DNA from: JABWBH01 sp964526695
GTDB taxonomy: Bacteria > Planctomycetota > Phycisphaerae > UBA1845
Direction of reading: 5' to 3'
DNA length: 64,000 bases
Assembly (NCBI GenBank): GCA_964526695.1
Contig: CAZGJA010000058.1
Span: 24,953-88,952, forward strand
Shown: piece after piece, positions 8,020 to 16,089 of the stretch
Layout: every line of letters begins with the position of its first letter
Position numbering within the stretch: position 1 is the stretch's first letter
The notes under the pieces: model-generated
Told to the model about the DNA's origin: nothing
Databases searched by the model: none
What the model saw: only the letters and a program-made list of their open reading frames with translations
Position numbers and translations under genes: made by a program

Positions 8020-10365
8020 ATGAAGCTGCGAACACGATTGACGCTGGCGTTTCTGGCCTGTGGCGTGATCCCCATGCTGGCCGCGGTGGTGGTGAGCTAC
8101 CGCACGGCCGACAAGGGCATGAACTCCATTGAGAGCCGCAGTGAGCAGGAGTTTGAGAACCAGACTCAGAACATGCTCACCGCCGTTCGCTCACAGAAGA
8201 AAGCGCAGATCGAAAGCTACTTTAAGGACATCAAGCAGGTGATGACCGGCTTCGCGGAGAACGACATGGTGGTCAGCGCCATGCGCGACCTGAAAGGCGC
8301 TTACAAGCAGTTCCGCGAGGACAACGCAGTGACGCCGGAAGAGCTTGAGCGAATGAAGGGTGAATTGACGACCTACTACACGTCTGATTTCAGCGAGGCG
8401 TTCAAGAAACAGAATGACAACAAAGCGCCGGACGTGCAAAGCTACCTCGGCCAGTTGGACGAGGACTCCATCGCCTTGCAGTATAATTACATCAAGAAGA
8501 ACCCCAATCCTGTCGGCTCCAAGCACAAATGGGATCGTGCCGACGATCAGTCCACGTACAGCGAACTTCACTCAAAGTACCACCCCGCCATGCGCGTCTA
8601 TGTGGATCAGTTTGGGTTTTACGACATATTCCTTGTGGACCCCGAAAACGGCGACATCTTCTACACCTGCTTCAAGGAAACCGACTTCACCACCTCGCTG
8701 GTCAACGGTCCCAACGCGCCCACCGGACTGGGCGACGCCTTTCGCAAGGCCATGACCCTCAAGAAGGGCGAGTTTGTCTTTGCCGACTTCCAACTCTATT
8801 GGCCATCCTACCAGGTGCCGGCGATGTTCATCGCCGCTCCCGTGTTTGACGGCGAGGAGCGCATCGGCGTCGCCGCGTTCCAGTTGCCCGTGGATCGGAT
8901 CAACCAGATCGCCACGTCACGCGAAGGGCTGGGCGAGACCGGCGAAATCGTGCTCGTCGGATCTGATTACCAGATGCGCTGTGACTCGTTTCGTGATCCC
9001 AAGAACCACAGCGTGATCGCCTCATTCAGAGTTCCGGAAAGCGGGAAGGTCGACACGCCCGCAACCCACGCGGCATTTGAGAAGAGCGAAACCGGCTTCG
9101 CAACTATCACGGACTATGTGAAGAACGAATGCCTGATTGCCTTCGGGCCTATCGACATTCTCGGGACCAAATGGTGCATGAACGCCAAGATGGACACTTC
9201 CGAGGCGCTTGCCGCGGTCAAAGACCTTAAGGCGAGCGCTCACACTGCGGGTCAGTCGGTCATCAAATGGAGCGTCGGGCTGGCGATTGGGTTTGCCGTG
9301 CTCGTCGCGGTTGTCGGGATTGTCCTTTCCATGCGGCTGGCCAAACCCATCGTGGCGGCGGCCAACTGCGTGAAGTCCATTGCCAACGGCGACCTGACCA
9401 CCACATGCACGGCCAAGGCCAGCGGCGAGGTGGGCGATCTGATCCAATCCATGAACGACATGAGTTCCAAGCTGCGCGACACGGTCCGTCAGATTCGCGA
9501 GAACTCGCAGACCGTCGCCAGCTCCTCGACCGAGCTGTCCGCCACCGCCACGCAGCTCGCCGCCGGCGCGGAGCAGACTACGTCTCAGTCCGCCACCGTG
9601 GCCGCCGCCGCCGAGGAAATGGCCATCAACATGAACAACATGGCCAGCGCCGCCGAGCAGATGTCCTCCGGCGTCAAGAACGTCTCCGCGGCGATAGAGG
9701 AAATGACGGCGAGCATCAACGAAATCTCCAAGAACACGGAGCGCGCCGCCACCGCCGCGGGCAGCGCCGCGAGCCTCGCCAACGTCAGCAACGACAAGGT
9801 CGCCCAGCTCGGCACGGCCGCCGACGAGATCGGCAAGGTGGTCACCGTCATCCAGGACATCGCGGAGCAGACCAACCTGCTGGCGCTGAACGCCACGATC
9901 GAGGCCGCCCGCGCCGGAGAGGCGGGCAAGGGCTTCGCCGTGGTCGCCAGCGAGGTCAAGGAACTCGCGCGGCAGACGGCCTCGGCGACCGAGGACATCG
10001 CCAAGCGCATCTCCGCGATTCAATCCACCACGACGGAATCGGTGAAGGCGATCGGCGAGATCGTCCAGGCCATCGCCAGCGTCAACGATGTGTCCGGCAC
10101 CATCGCCGCGGCGATTGAAGAGCAGAGCGCGACCACCAAGGAGATCGCGCGCAACATGAGCCAGACGGCCACCGCCGCGGAGACCGTCTCCGTCGGCGTG
10201 GCGCAGTCCGCTTCGGCCAGCAAGGAAATCACGCGGAACATCTCCGGCGTGGATCAGTGCGCCAAGCAAACGGCCACCGGCGCCGGCGAAACCCAGCAGG
10301 CCGGACAGCGGTTGTCCGGGCTGTCGGAAGGACTCAACTCGCTGGTCGCGCAGTTCCAGGTGTAA
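8020..10365 (+). CDS. Methyl-accepting chemotaxis protein with large periplasmic Cache-type sensor
   Basis: 781 residues. TM1 about 7-27, periplasmic domain about 30-410, TM2 about 415-438, HAMP (about 438-490), then the helical signalling domain. The periplasmic part has a Cache-like tract (FGFYDIFLVDPENGDIFYTC...) typical of double-Cache receptors of small-molecule ligands; the ligand cannot be read. The signalling hairpin tip IAEQTNLLALNATIEAARAGE is canonical. GAAAGGA about 15 bases upstream supports the ATG. It has no obvious C-terminal CheR-docking pentapeptide (ends VAQFQV). The cytoplasmic half is nearly identical to that of the next receptor, consistent with duplication and sensor swapping. 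Confidence 0.93.
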   Translation: MKLRTRLTLAFLACGVIPMLAAVVVSYRTADKGMNSIESRSEQEFENQTQNMLTAVRSQKKAQIESYFKDIKQVMTGFAENDMVVSAMRDLKGAYKQFREDNAVTPEELERMKGELTTYYTSDFSEAFKKQNDNKAPDVQSYLGQLDEDSIALQYNYIKKNPNPVGSKHKWDRADDQSTYSELHSKYHPAMRVYVDQFGFYDIFLVDPENGDIFYTCFKETDFTTSLVNGPNAPTGLGDAFRKAMTLKKGEFVFADFQLYWPSYQVPAMFIAAPVFDGEERIGVAAFQLPVDRINQIATSREGLGETGEIVLVGSDYQMRCDSFRDPKNHSVIASFRVPESGKVDTPATHAAFEKSETGFATITDYVKNECLIAFGPIDILGTKWCMNAKMDTSEALAAVKDLKASAHTAGQSVIKWSVGLAIGFAVLVAVVGIVLSMRLAKPIVAAANCVKSIANGDLTTTCTAKASGEVGDLIQSMNDMSSKLRDTVRQIRENSQTVASSSTELSATATQLAAGAEQTTSQSATVAAAAEEMAINMNNMASAAEQMSSGVKNVSAAIEEMTASINEISKNTERAATAAGSAASLANVSNDKVAQLGTAADEIGKVVTVIQDIAEQTNLLALNATIEAARAGEAGKGFAVVASEVKELARQTASATEDIAKRISAIQSTTTESVKAIGEIVQAIASVNDVSGTIAAAIEEQSATTKEIARNMSQTATAAETVSVGVAQSASASKEITRNISGVDQCAKQTATGAGETQQAGQRLSGLSEGLNSLVAQFQV

Positions 10366-10478
10366 TGAACGCGGCACCGCGCATCGGCCCCGCAGCGCCT
10401 GGCGAGCGGCATGGAGCCGCGCTTGATTGAGAAGTTCGACCGGCGCGCCAGCGCGGCGGTTGACAGGGTTAACAAGTG

Positions 10479-10524
10479 TCGCGGACCGGTTCGCCGGCCC
10501 TTGGGGAGGCGGACCGGTCCGCGA
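10479..10524. terminator. Long perfect inverted repeat between the two receptor genes
   Basis: A 12-bp perfect stem, TCGCGGACCGGT (10479-10490) and its complement (10513-10524), encloses 22 bases. It lies 114 bases after the first receptor stop and 71 before the next start. There is no T-run, so it may attenuate or stabilise the transcript rather than end it. Confidence 0.45.
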
Positions 10525-10595
10525 AGGGGTGAAACAAGGGACATGCCGGCCGGCACTGGGGGCGCCGCGCCCGGCGGGGAATCGGGGAATATCAG

Positions 10596-12428
10596 ATGAA
10601 GATCCGTACGCAGATCACTATTCTCGCATTGTCGGGCGTCGCCGTCCTCGGAACGAGCACGCTTGTGTTGTGGAACCGCGCCGACCGCGAACTGAAAGCC
10701 AAGCAGGACAAGCTGGTCATCGACCAGGCCGCTAACGTCGGCACGTCCGTTGCGGCACAGGTCGCGGCGACGCGCGGCATCTACACCAAGCAGATCGTGG
10801 AGAAGCTCAAGCCCCACGGCGTGGACTTCACGCGCGCCCCGCAGGACGGCGAAGGCCCGCTCCCCGCGGTGTTCATGGGCGCGGTCTCGGAAAAGCTCGC
10901 GGCAAGTGCCGGTGAGAACGGGACGACCTTCGTGCTGCGCAGCGGCTGGAACATCAACGCCAAGCAGGGCATCAGCTCGGAATTCGAGAAGAACGGCTGG
11001 GCGAACCTTTTGGAGCAGGAGAAGCAGCTTGCCGCCAAACCCGTGGCCGAGCGTCAGGCGTTGTACAAACCCTATGTCGAGCGTGGCGTGGACGCCGAGG
11101 GGCATGGCGTCGTGAATGTTATGACGCCCGATCTCGCCAGTGCCGAGAGCTGCGTCAACTGTCATAACGCGCTGGAGGCCACGCCGGACGTGATCGCCAT
11201 GCGCGGCAAGGCGCCGATGAAGCAGTTCGCCCTCGGCGACCTCATGGGCGTCGTATCCACCACCGTGCCCATCGCCGGTTCTGAGGCGATCGTCAAGGAG
11301 CTGGCGGCCGCGCAGGCGTCCGTCGGCTCGCAGTTTCGCTGGTTCGCCATCGTCGGCGGTCTGGTCCTCGGCCTCCTGAGTCTCTATGTCGGCGCCCGCA
11401 TCGCCCGCCCGATCGTCCGCGTCGCCGGCTTTGCGCGAACGATCGCCGACGGTGATCTCACCGCCCGCTGCGACATCCACACGCGTTCAGAGGTCGGAAC
11501 ACTCGTCAGCGCCATGAACGACATGGGCGAAAAGCTGCGGGACACGGTCCGCAAGATTCGTGAAAACGCCCAGACCGTCGCCAGCGCCTCCACCGAGCTG
11601 TCGGCCACCGCGAATCAGCTCACCACCGGCGCGGCGCAGACCACCTCGCAGTCCGCCACCGTCGCCGCCGCCTCGGAGGAAATGGCCATCAACATGAACA
11701 ACATGGCCAGCGCCGCCACGCAGATGTCCGGCAACGTCAAAGGCGTCGCTGCCGCGGTCGAGGAAATGACCGCCAGCATCAACGAGATCACGCGCAACAC
11801 GGAAAAGGCCTCTTCCGCCGCGAAGAACGCCTCCAGCCTCGCCAACGTCAGCAATGAGAAGATCTCCAAGCTTGGACAGGCGGCCGACGAGATCGGCAAG
11901 GTCGTCACCGTTATCCAGGACATCGCCGAGCAGACCAACCTGCTCGCGCTCAACGCCACGATCGAGGCCGCCCGCGCGGGTGAAGCGGGCAAAGGCTTCG
12001 CCGTCGTCGCCAGCGAGGTCAAGGAACTCGCGCGCCAGACGGCCGGCGCGACCGAGGACATCGGCAAGCGCATCGCCGCCATCCAGTCGTCCACCGGCGA
12101 ATCCGTGGACGCGATCAGCCGGATCGTCCAGGCCATCTCCGGCGTCACCGGCGTGTCCAGCACCATCGCGGCGGCGCTCGAGGAGCAGTCCGTCACCACA
12201 AAGGAGATCGCCAAGAACATGAGCCAAACGGCCACCGCCGCGGAGACCGTCTCCGTCGGCATCGGGCAGTCCGCGTCGGCCAGCAAGGAGATCACCCGGA
12301 ACATCTCCGGCGTGGATCTTTGTGCCAAGCAGACGTCCCAGGGCGCCTCGGAGACTCAGCAGGCGGGCGCGCGGCTCTCGGGTCTGGCGGAAAGCCTCAG
12401 CTCGCTGGTTGCGCAGTTCAAGGTCTAG
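10596..12428 (+). CDS. Methyl-accepting chemotaxis protein with c-type haem (DUF3365/Tll0287-like) sensor domain
   Basis: 610 residues. TM1 about 7-26, extracytoplasmic domain about 30-245, TM2 about 248-268, HAMP about 270-322, then signalling domain with canonical tip. The sensor contains the c-type haem attachment motif C186-V-N-C189-H190 in the context SAESCVNCHN, after VNVMTPDLASAE, the arrangement of DUF3365/Tll0287-like haem domains. Covalent haem on the periplasmic side would make it a redox or gas sensor (O2, NO or electron-acceptor taxis). Haem attachment is inference from motif and location. GGGGA lies about 15 bases before the ATG. Its signalling domain closely matches that of the preceding receptor. 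Confidence 0.92.
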   Translation: MKIRTQITILALSGVAVLGTSTLVLWNRADRELKAKQDKLVIDQAANVGTSVAAQVAATRGIYTKQIVEKLKPHGVDFTRAPQDGEGPLPAVFMGAVSEKLAASAGENGTTFVLRSGWNINAKQGISSEFEKNGWANLLEQEKQLAAKPVAERQALYKPYVERGVDAEGHGVVNVMTPDLASAESCVNCHNALEATPDVIAMRGKAPMKQFALGDLMGVVSTTVPIAGSEAIVKELAAAQASVGSQFRWFAIVGGLVLGLLSLYVGARIARPIVRVAGFARTIADGDLTARCDIHTRSEVGTLVSAMNDMGEKLRDTVRKIRENAQTVASASTELSATANQLTTGAAQTTSQSATVAAASEEMAINMNNMASAATQMSGNVKGVAAAVEEMTASINEITRNTEKASSAAKNASSLANVSNEKISKLGQAADEIGKVVTVIQDIAEQTNLLALNATIEAARAGEAGKGFAVVASEVKELARQTAGATEDIGKRIAAIQSSTGESVDAISRIVQAISGVTGVSSTIAAALEEQSVTTKEIAKNMSQTATAAETVSVGIGQSASASKEITRNISGVDLCAKQTSQGASETQQAGARLSGLAESLSSLVAQFKV

Positions 12429-12440
12429 GCGTGCGGACTC

Positions 12441-12475
12441 GACGCCCCTCCCTTCGGCGGAGGGGATGGGGCGTC
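12441..12475 (+). terminator. Hairpin after the haem receptor gene
   Basis: An outer 8-bp stem GACGCCCC (12441-12448) / GGGGCGTC (12468-12475) with an inner pairing of CCTCC and GGAGG. It starts 12 bases after the stop codon. There is no good T-run (TGTCTCCC follows), so termination strength is uncertain. Confidence 0.5.
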
Positions 12476-12628
12476 TGTCTCCCGCGCAGCTCACGTGAGC
12501 GCGGCGACAGACTTTCTGAGCCGCGACCGTAAGGGAGCGCTACTTGGATGCGAGCATTGCGGGCGCGTTTCTTGTAAGTGAGCAACTGCAGGAGCGCCGC
12601 GCGCAGCACGCGAACTTGGAGGGACGCA

Positions 12629-13747
12629 GTGGACTCAGCATCACATCTTCGCATTCTCATCGTGGACGACAGCGTCCTGTACCGCAAGATCATCGCATCG
12701 GCATTGAATGACCTTCCCGATGCGGAGGTGGTCGGCGTCGCCGCAAACGGTCGCCTCGCCTTGCAGCAGATTGAGCTGCTCCGCCCGGATCTCGTGACGC
12801 TCGACCTCGAGATGCCGGAGATGGACGGCCTGCAGGTGCTCGAACGGTTGTCGGACATGCCGAACCCGCCTGGCGCCATCATGCTCAGCGCTCTGAGCTC
12901 GCACGGGGCCGAGACGACCGTGCAGGCGCTGCACCTCGGCGCGTTCGAGTTTGTGCTCAAGCCCATCGGCGGCGACGTCACCGCCAACGTCGAGAAACTC
13001 AAAAGCTCCCTGCTGGCGAGAGTCGAAGCGTTCCGCGTATCGCGCGGCGGCTCGTGCACCCGACCGGCCGCGCCGCGACCGGTGCGCCGACCGAGTGTCA
13101 GCGATGCGTTGCCGGCCCGGCCCGCAACGCCGCCGACGCCGAGCGCGCCGACGCGCGAGCCGGAAGTCGTCCTCATCGGCGTCTCGACGGGCGGACCCTC
13201 GGCGTTGAATCAGGTCATCCCGAAGTTCCCGGCGGGCTTTCCGCTTCCCGTGCTCATCGTTCAGCACATGCCTCCGCTCTTCACCCACTCGCTGGCGCGC
13301 GACCTGTGCGACCGATCCAAGCTGCGCGTCGAGGAGGCGCGGCACGGACAGATCGTCAGTCCGGGAACCGTGCTCATCGCTCCGGGCGGGCGGCAGATGA
13401 AAGTCGTTCGAACGGGGAATCACGTGGAAGTCGTCCTCACCGACGATCCGCCGGAGAACAGTTGCCGGCCCGCCGTCGATTATTTGTTCCGCGCCGCCGT
13501 GGAGGCGTACCGCGGCGCATGCCTCGGCGTCATTCTCACGGGCATGGGCAGCGACGGCACGGAGGGCGCGAGGTGCATCAAGCAGCGGGGCGGCACCGTC
13601 CTCGCGCAGGATGAGCACACCTGCGTCGTGTACGGCATGCCGCGCAGCGTGGTCGAGCACGGACTGGCCGACGGGGTGTTCCCGCTGGATCAGGTCGAAA
13701 AAGAAATCGTCCGCCGCGCGGGCATGAAGGAGGCGGTGTGCATCTGA
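12629..13747 (+). CDS. cheB: Chemotaxis response regulator protein-glutamate methylesterase CheB
   Basis: 372 residues from GTG 12629, chosen because GGAGGGA at 12618-12624 lies four bases upstream; the frame is open further but without protein-like sequence. N-terminal receiver (RILIVDDSVLYRKII; acceptor Asp in LVTLDLEMPEMDGL), Pro-rich linker (about 135-170), then the methylesterase domain with Ser in IGVSTGGPSAL, His in VQHMPPLFT and Asp in LTGMGSDGTEGA as the catalytic triad. It removes methyl groups from receptors for adaptation. It overlaps cheR by ten bases. Confidence 0.95.
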   Translation: MDSASHLRILIVDDSVLYRKIIASALNDLPDAEVVGVAANGRLALQQIELLRPDLVTLDLEMPEMDGLQVLERLSDMPNPPGAIMLSALSSHGAETTVQALHLGAFEFVLKPIGGDVTANVEKLKSSLLARVEAFRVSRGGSCTRPAAPRPVRRPSVSDALPARPATPPTPSAPTREPEVVLIGVSTGGPSALNQVIPKFPAGFPLPVLIVQHMPPLFTHSLARDLCDRSKLRVEEARHGQIVSPGTVLIAPGGRQMKVVRTGNHVEVVLTDDPPENSCRPAVDYLFRAAVEAYRGACLGVILTGMGSDGTEGARCIKQRGGTVLAQDEHTCVVYGMPRSVVEHGLADGVFPLDQVEKEIVRRAGMKEAVCI

Positions 13748-14592
13748 CGCCGGAGGACATCAAAGTCATCTCGCGCCTCGTGGACGACCTGTGCGGCATC
13801 GTACTCGACGAGTCGAAGGGGTATCTCATTGAGAGCCGGCTGCGCAAGGTCGCCGAGGCTTCCCAGTGCAAATCCTTCAGCGAGCTGTACTACAAGGCCC
13901 GCTACGAGAACAACGTCGCCCTGCGCAGCGACATCATCAACGCCATCACCACCAACGAGACGCTCTTCTTCCGCGACACCTCGCCGTTCGACGTGCTGCA
14001 GTTCAAGGTCATTCCCGACCTGATCGACGCGCGGGCGAAGTCGCCGAACCCGCGTCGGCTCGAGTTCTGGTCCGCCGCGTGCAGCACGGGGCAGGAGCCG
14101 TACAGCCTCGCCATGACGCTGCGGGAGATGATCCCCGACGTGGACGCGTGGAAGATCCGCATCACCGCGACGGACATTTCCGAAGCGGCCGTCACCGCGG
14201 CGAAGCGGGGCACCTACACGGATTTCGAAATCCAGCGCGGCATGAAGCAGGAGCTGCTCGAAAAGTACTTCACGCGCACGACCGGCGGATGGTCCGTCAC
14301 CGAGAGAATTCGGAAGATGATCGAATTCCGCACGCTCAACCTGCACGAGCCGTTCCCGTGCATCGGGCCGTTCGACGTCGTCCTTTGCCGCAATGTGGCG
14401 ATTTACTTCAGTGCGACGGCGCGGAAGAAACTCTTCGAGCGGCTCACCCAGTTGCTCGCGCCCGACGGCGCCCTGCTCGTCGGCGCCAGCGAAACGCTGA
14501 CCGACATGGGCTACGAACCGCTGCATCACTGCCGCGCCGTGTACTATCAGCCCCGGCAACGCACGCTGCGTCCCGCCGCGGCGCTGTGCTGA
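13738..14592 (+). CDS. cheR: Chemotaxis protein methyltransferase CheR
   Basis: 284 residues; GTG start with AAGGAGG four bases upstream, inside the end of cheB, so the two adaptation enzymes are translationally coupled. The all-helical N-terminal domain is followed by the SAM-binding domain: FWSAACSTGQEPYSLAM (motif I), IRITATDIS, and DVVLCRNVAIYFS, as in CheR. It methylates receptor glutamates using S-adenosylmethionine. It is the last gene of the locus; no separate cheY or cheD is seen. Confidence 0.95.
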   Translation: MHLTPEDIKVISRLVDDLCGIVLDESKGYLIESRLRKVAEASQCKSFSELYYKARYENNVALRSDIINAITTNETLFFRDTSPFDVLQFKVIPDLIDARAKSPNPRRLEFWSAACSTGQEPYSLAMTLREMIPDVDAWKIRITATDISEAAVTAAKRGTYTDFEIQRGMKQELLEKYFTRTTGGWSVTERIRKMIEFRTLNLHEPFPCIGPFDVVLCRNVAIYFSATARKKLFERLTQLLAPDGALLVGASETLTDMGYEPLHHCRAVYYQPRQRTLRPAAALC

Positions 14593-14627
14593 AGTCCGCC
14601 ATCAGCCTGTGGCGAAGGGCGACGCTC

Positions 14628-14728
14628 GTCATTCCCGCGCAGGCGGGAATCCAGTCCGTCCTTCAAGACTTGGCGAGAATCCAGCGATTGAGCGGTGCGC
14701 CCTGGACCCCCGCCTGCGCGGGGGTGAC
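14628..14728. repeat. Dispersed long-hairpin repeat
   Basis: Two 27-base arms, GTCATTCCCGCGCAGGCGGG... (14628-14654) and CTGGACCCCCGCCTGCGCGG... (14702-14728), are near-complementary and enclose 47 bases. The same element recurs at 50893-50963 in a slightly different form. It follows cheR by 36 bases and could act in transcript termination. Such GTCATTCCCGCG elements are widespread in many Gram-negative genomes. Confidence 0.75.
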
Positions 14729-14856
14729 AGCGCCTGTACCCAGTCCGAGTTCCACCACGGTCTGTGAACGCCTCACCCGCGGCAACACCGCTTGACCAAG
14801 CGCGGCTCCGTTCGCAGAGCGGTTCATCCCCCTGACACGCCCGGGGGTCCGCCCCT

Positions 14857-15627
14857 CTACTTCGGATTGTTCACCCAGCCGAATTCGTTCTGGTTTGTGG
14901 ACCAGATCATGTATTCGCCCTTGCCTTCCACCACCAGCCTCAGGTGGCGCACTTTCAAGTCCGTGTTTTCCTGCAAGCGCGGGTTCGGTCCTTTCGGCGA
15001 CTTGAACCGCCCGGCCGAGCCGTTGAGGTAGGAGAGGTTGCACCCGCCGGAGTGGCGATCGGAGAACTGGTCGAGGTTGGCCCACGTGCCGTCGTCCACC
15101 GGCTGGTTGTACCAGAACTCGTCTTCTTCGATGAACAGCGGCATGGCATCGAATCGGCGTCGCGGCGAACTCGAAACCTCCGGCTTCTCCGGATACGTCA
15201 CATACCAGCGAAGGTCCGTCCGCGCGCCGGAGAAGCGGCACTCCATCGTGTAATCAAACATCGTGTTGGCGTCGCGCTGCGCCGTCGGGCATTCGAGGAT
15301 GTTGTCGATCCCGCTGATGTAAGGCCACAGGACGGAGGTTTCCATCGGGTGCTTGTAGCGCTCCGGGTTGTCGAGATACTCGGCGTTGCTGCGCCCGCTC
15401 CAGTCGAGGTTCATGCCGCCGTGCACGGACACGCCCGGAATCACGCGATCATCCTCGGCGTAGAGGAAGACGGCCTGCATCAACTGCCGCTGGTTCGACA
15501 GACAGACGACGGAGCGGCTCTGCTCCCGCGCTTTCTGGAGGGCGGGGAGCAGGATGGAGATGAGCAGCGCGATGATCGCGATCACCACCAGCAGCTCGAT
15601 CAGCGTGAATCCACGGCGACGCAGCAT
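14857..15627 (-). CDS. Prepilin-type N-terminal methylation protein (type II secretion/pseudopilin-like)
   Basis: 256 residues. It starts MLRRRG|FTLIELLVVIAIIALLISI: a short basic leader, the G|F prepilin peptidase cleavage site and the hydrophobic helix with Glu5. The planctomycete-type ending SDRHSGGCNLSYLNGSAGRF resembles the H-x9-DG motif of this large paralogous family. ATG 15627 is chosen because GGGAGG lies about ten bases upstream and the leader length is standard; the frame runs on upstream without meaning. The role (pseudopilin or cell-surface protein) is unknown, as for most of the family. Confidence 0.85.
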   Translation of the reverse strand: MLRRRGFTLIELLVVIAIIALLISILLPALQKAREQSRSVVCLSNQRQLMQAVFLYAEDDRVIPGVSVHGGMNLDWSGRSNAEYLDNPERYKHPMETSVLWPYISGIDNILECPTAQRDANTMFDYTMECRFSGARTDLRWYVTYPEKPEVSSSPRRRFDAMPLFIEEDEFWYNQPVDDGTWANLDQFSDRHSGGCNLSYLNGSAGRFKSPKGPNPRLQENTDLKVRHLRLVVEGKGEYMIWSTNQNEFGWVNNPK

Positions 15628-16089
15628 GGCTTTGGCCTCCCTTCGGGGGTTCGCCGAAACGCTCGACTCCGCATCTGAGCATACCACGGCGGCCCCGGCG
15701 CACGAAATCGGAGCTGGGGTCGAATCGAGGCGATCCCCGCCGAGCGGTGCTTCTGCCCGGCAGCGCACGTTTGCGCGGGCTGCGTGGACGTGAAATGGGA
15801 GCGAACAGCGCAGCAGAGAAGGGGCGGGCGGCGGCCAGGCGTGACTTGAAGCGGGTCTCTCCAGTTCGGGCGCGTGAGTGAAATCCGCGGCTTTCTTGCG
15901 GCAACATCGCATACCCGGCGCCGCCGTGGGCCGGGTACCGCAACACTGAGCTTCTCACGGCACCTGCATCCGCTGGCGAGAAGAGGGCCTGCTTCAGGCT
16001 GCGCCGGCTCCATTCTCTCGGTGTTTCGGCTTCGGCGCGGCCGCGCCCTCAGCGAAGCGATTGGGGCGACGATCCGTGCGTTCGCGTCA
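15628..16089. other. Intergenic region between kinase 3' end and prepilin-like gene
   Basis: No supported gene. Open frames on both strands have no family resemblance. It must hold the promoter of the prepilin-like gene and the 3' end of the kinase transcript. I see no hairpin with a T-run. Confidence 0.4.

Noticed and set aside
8020..12428. Receptor genes as one broken gene
   Set aside because: Each has its own start, TM pair, HAMP and complete signalling domain. The similarity is paralogy.
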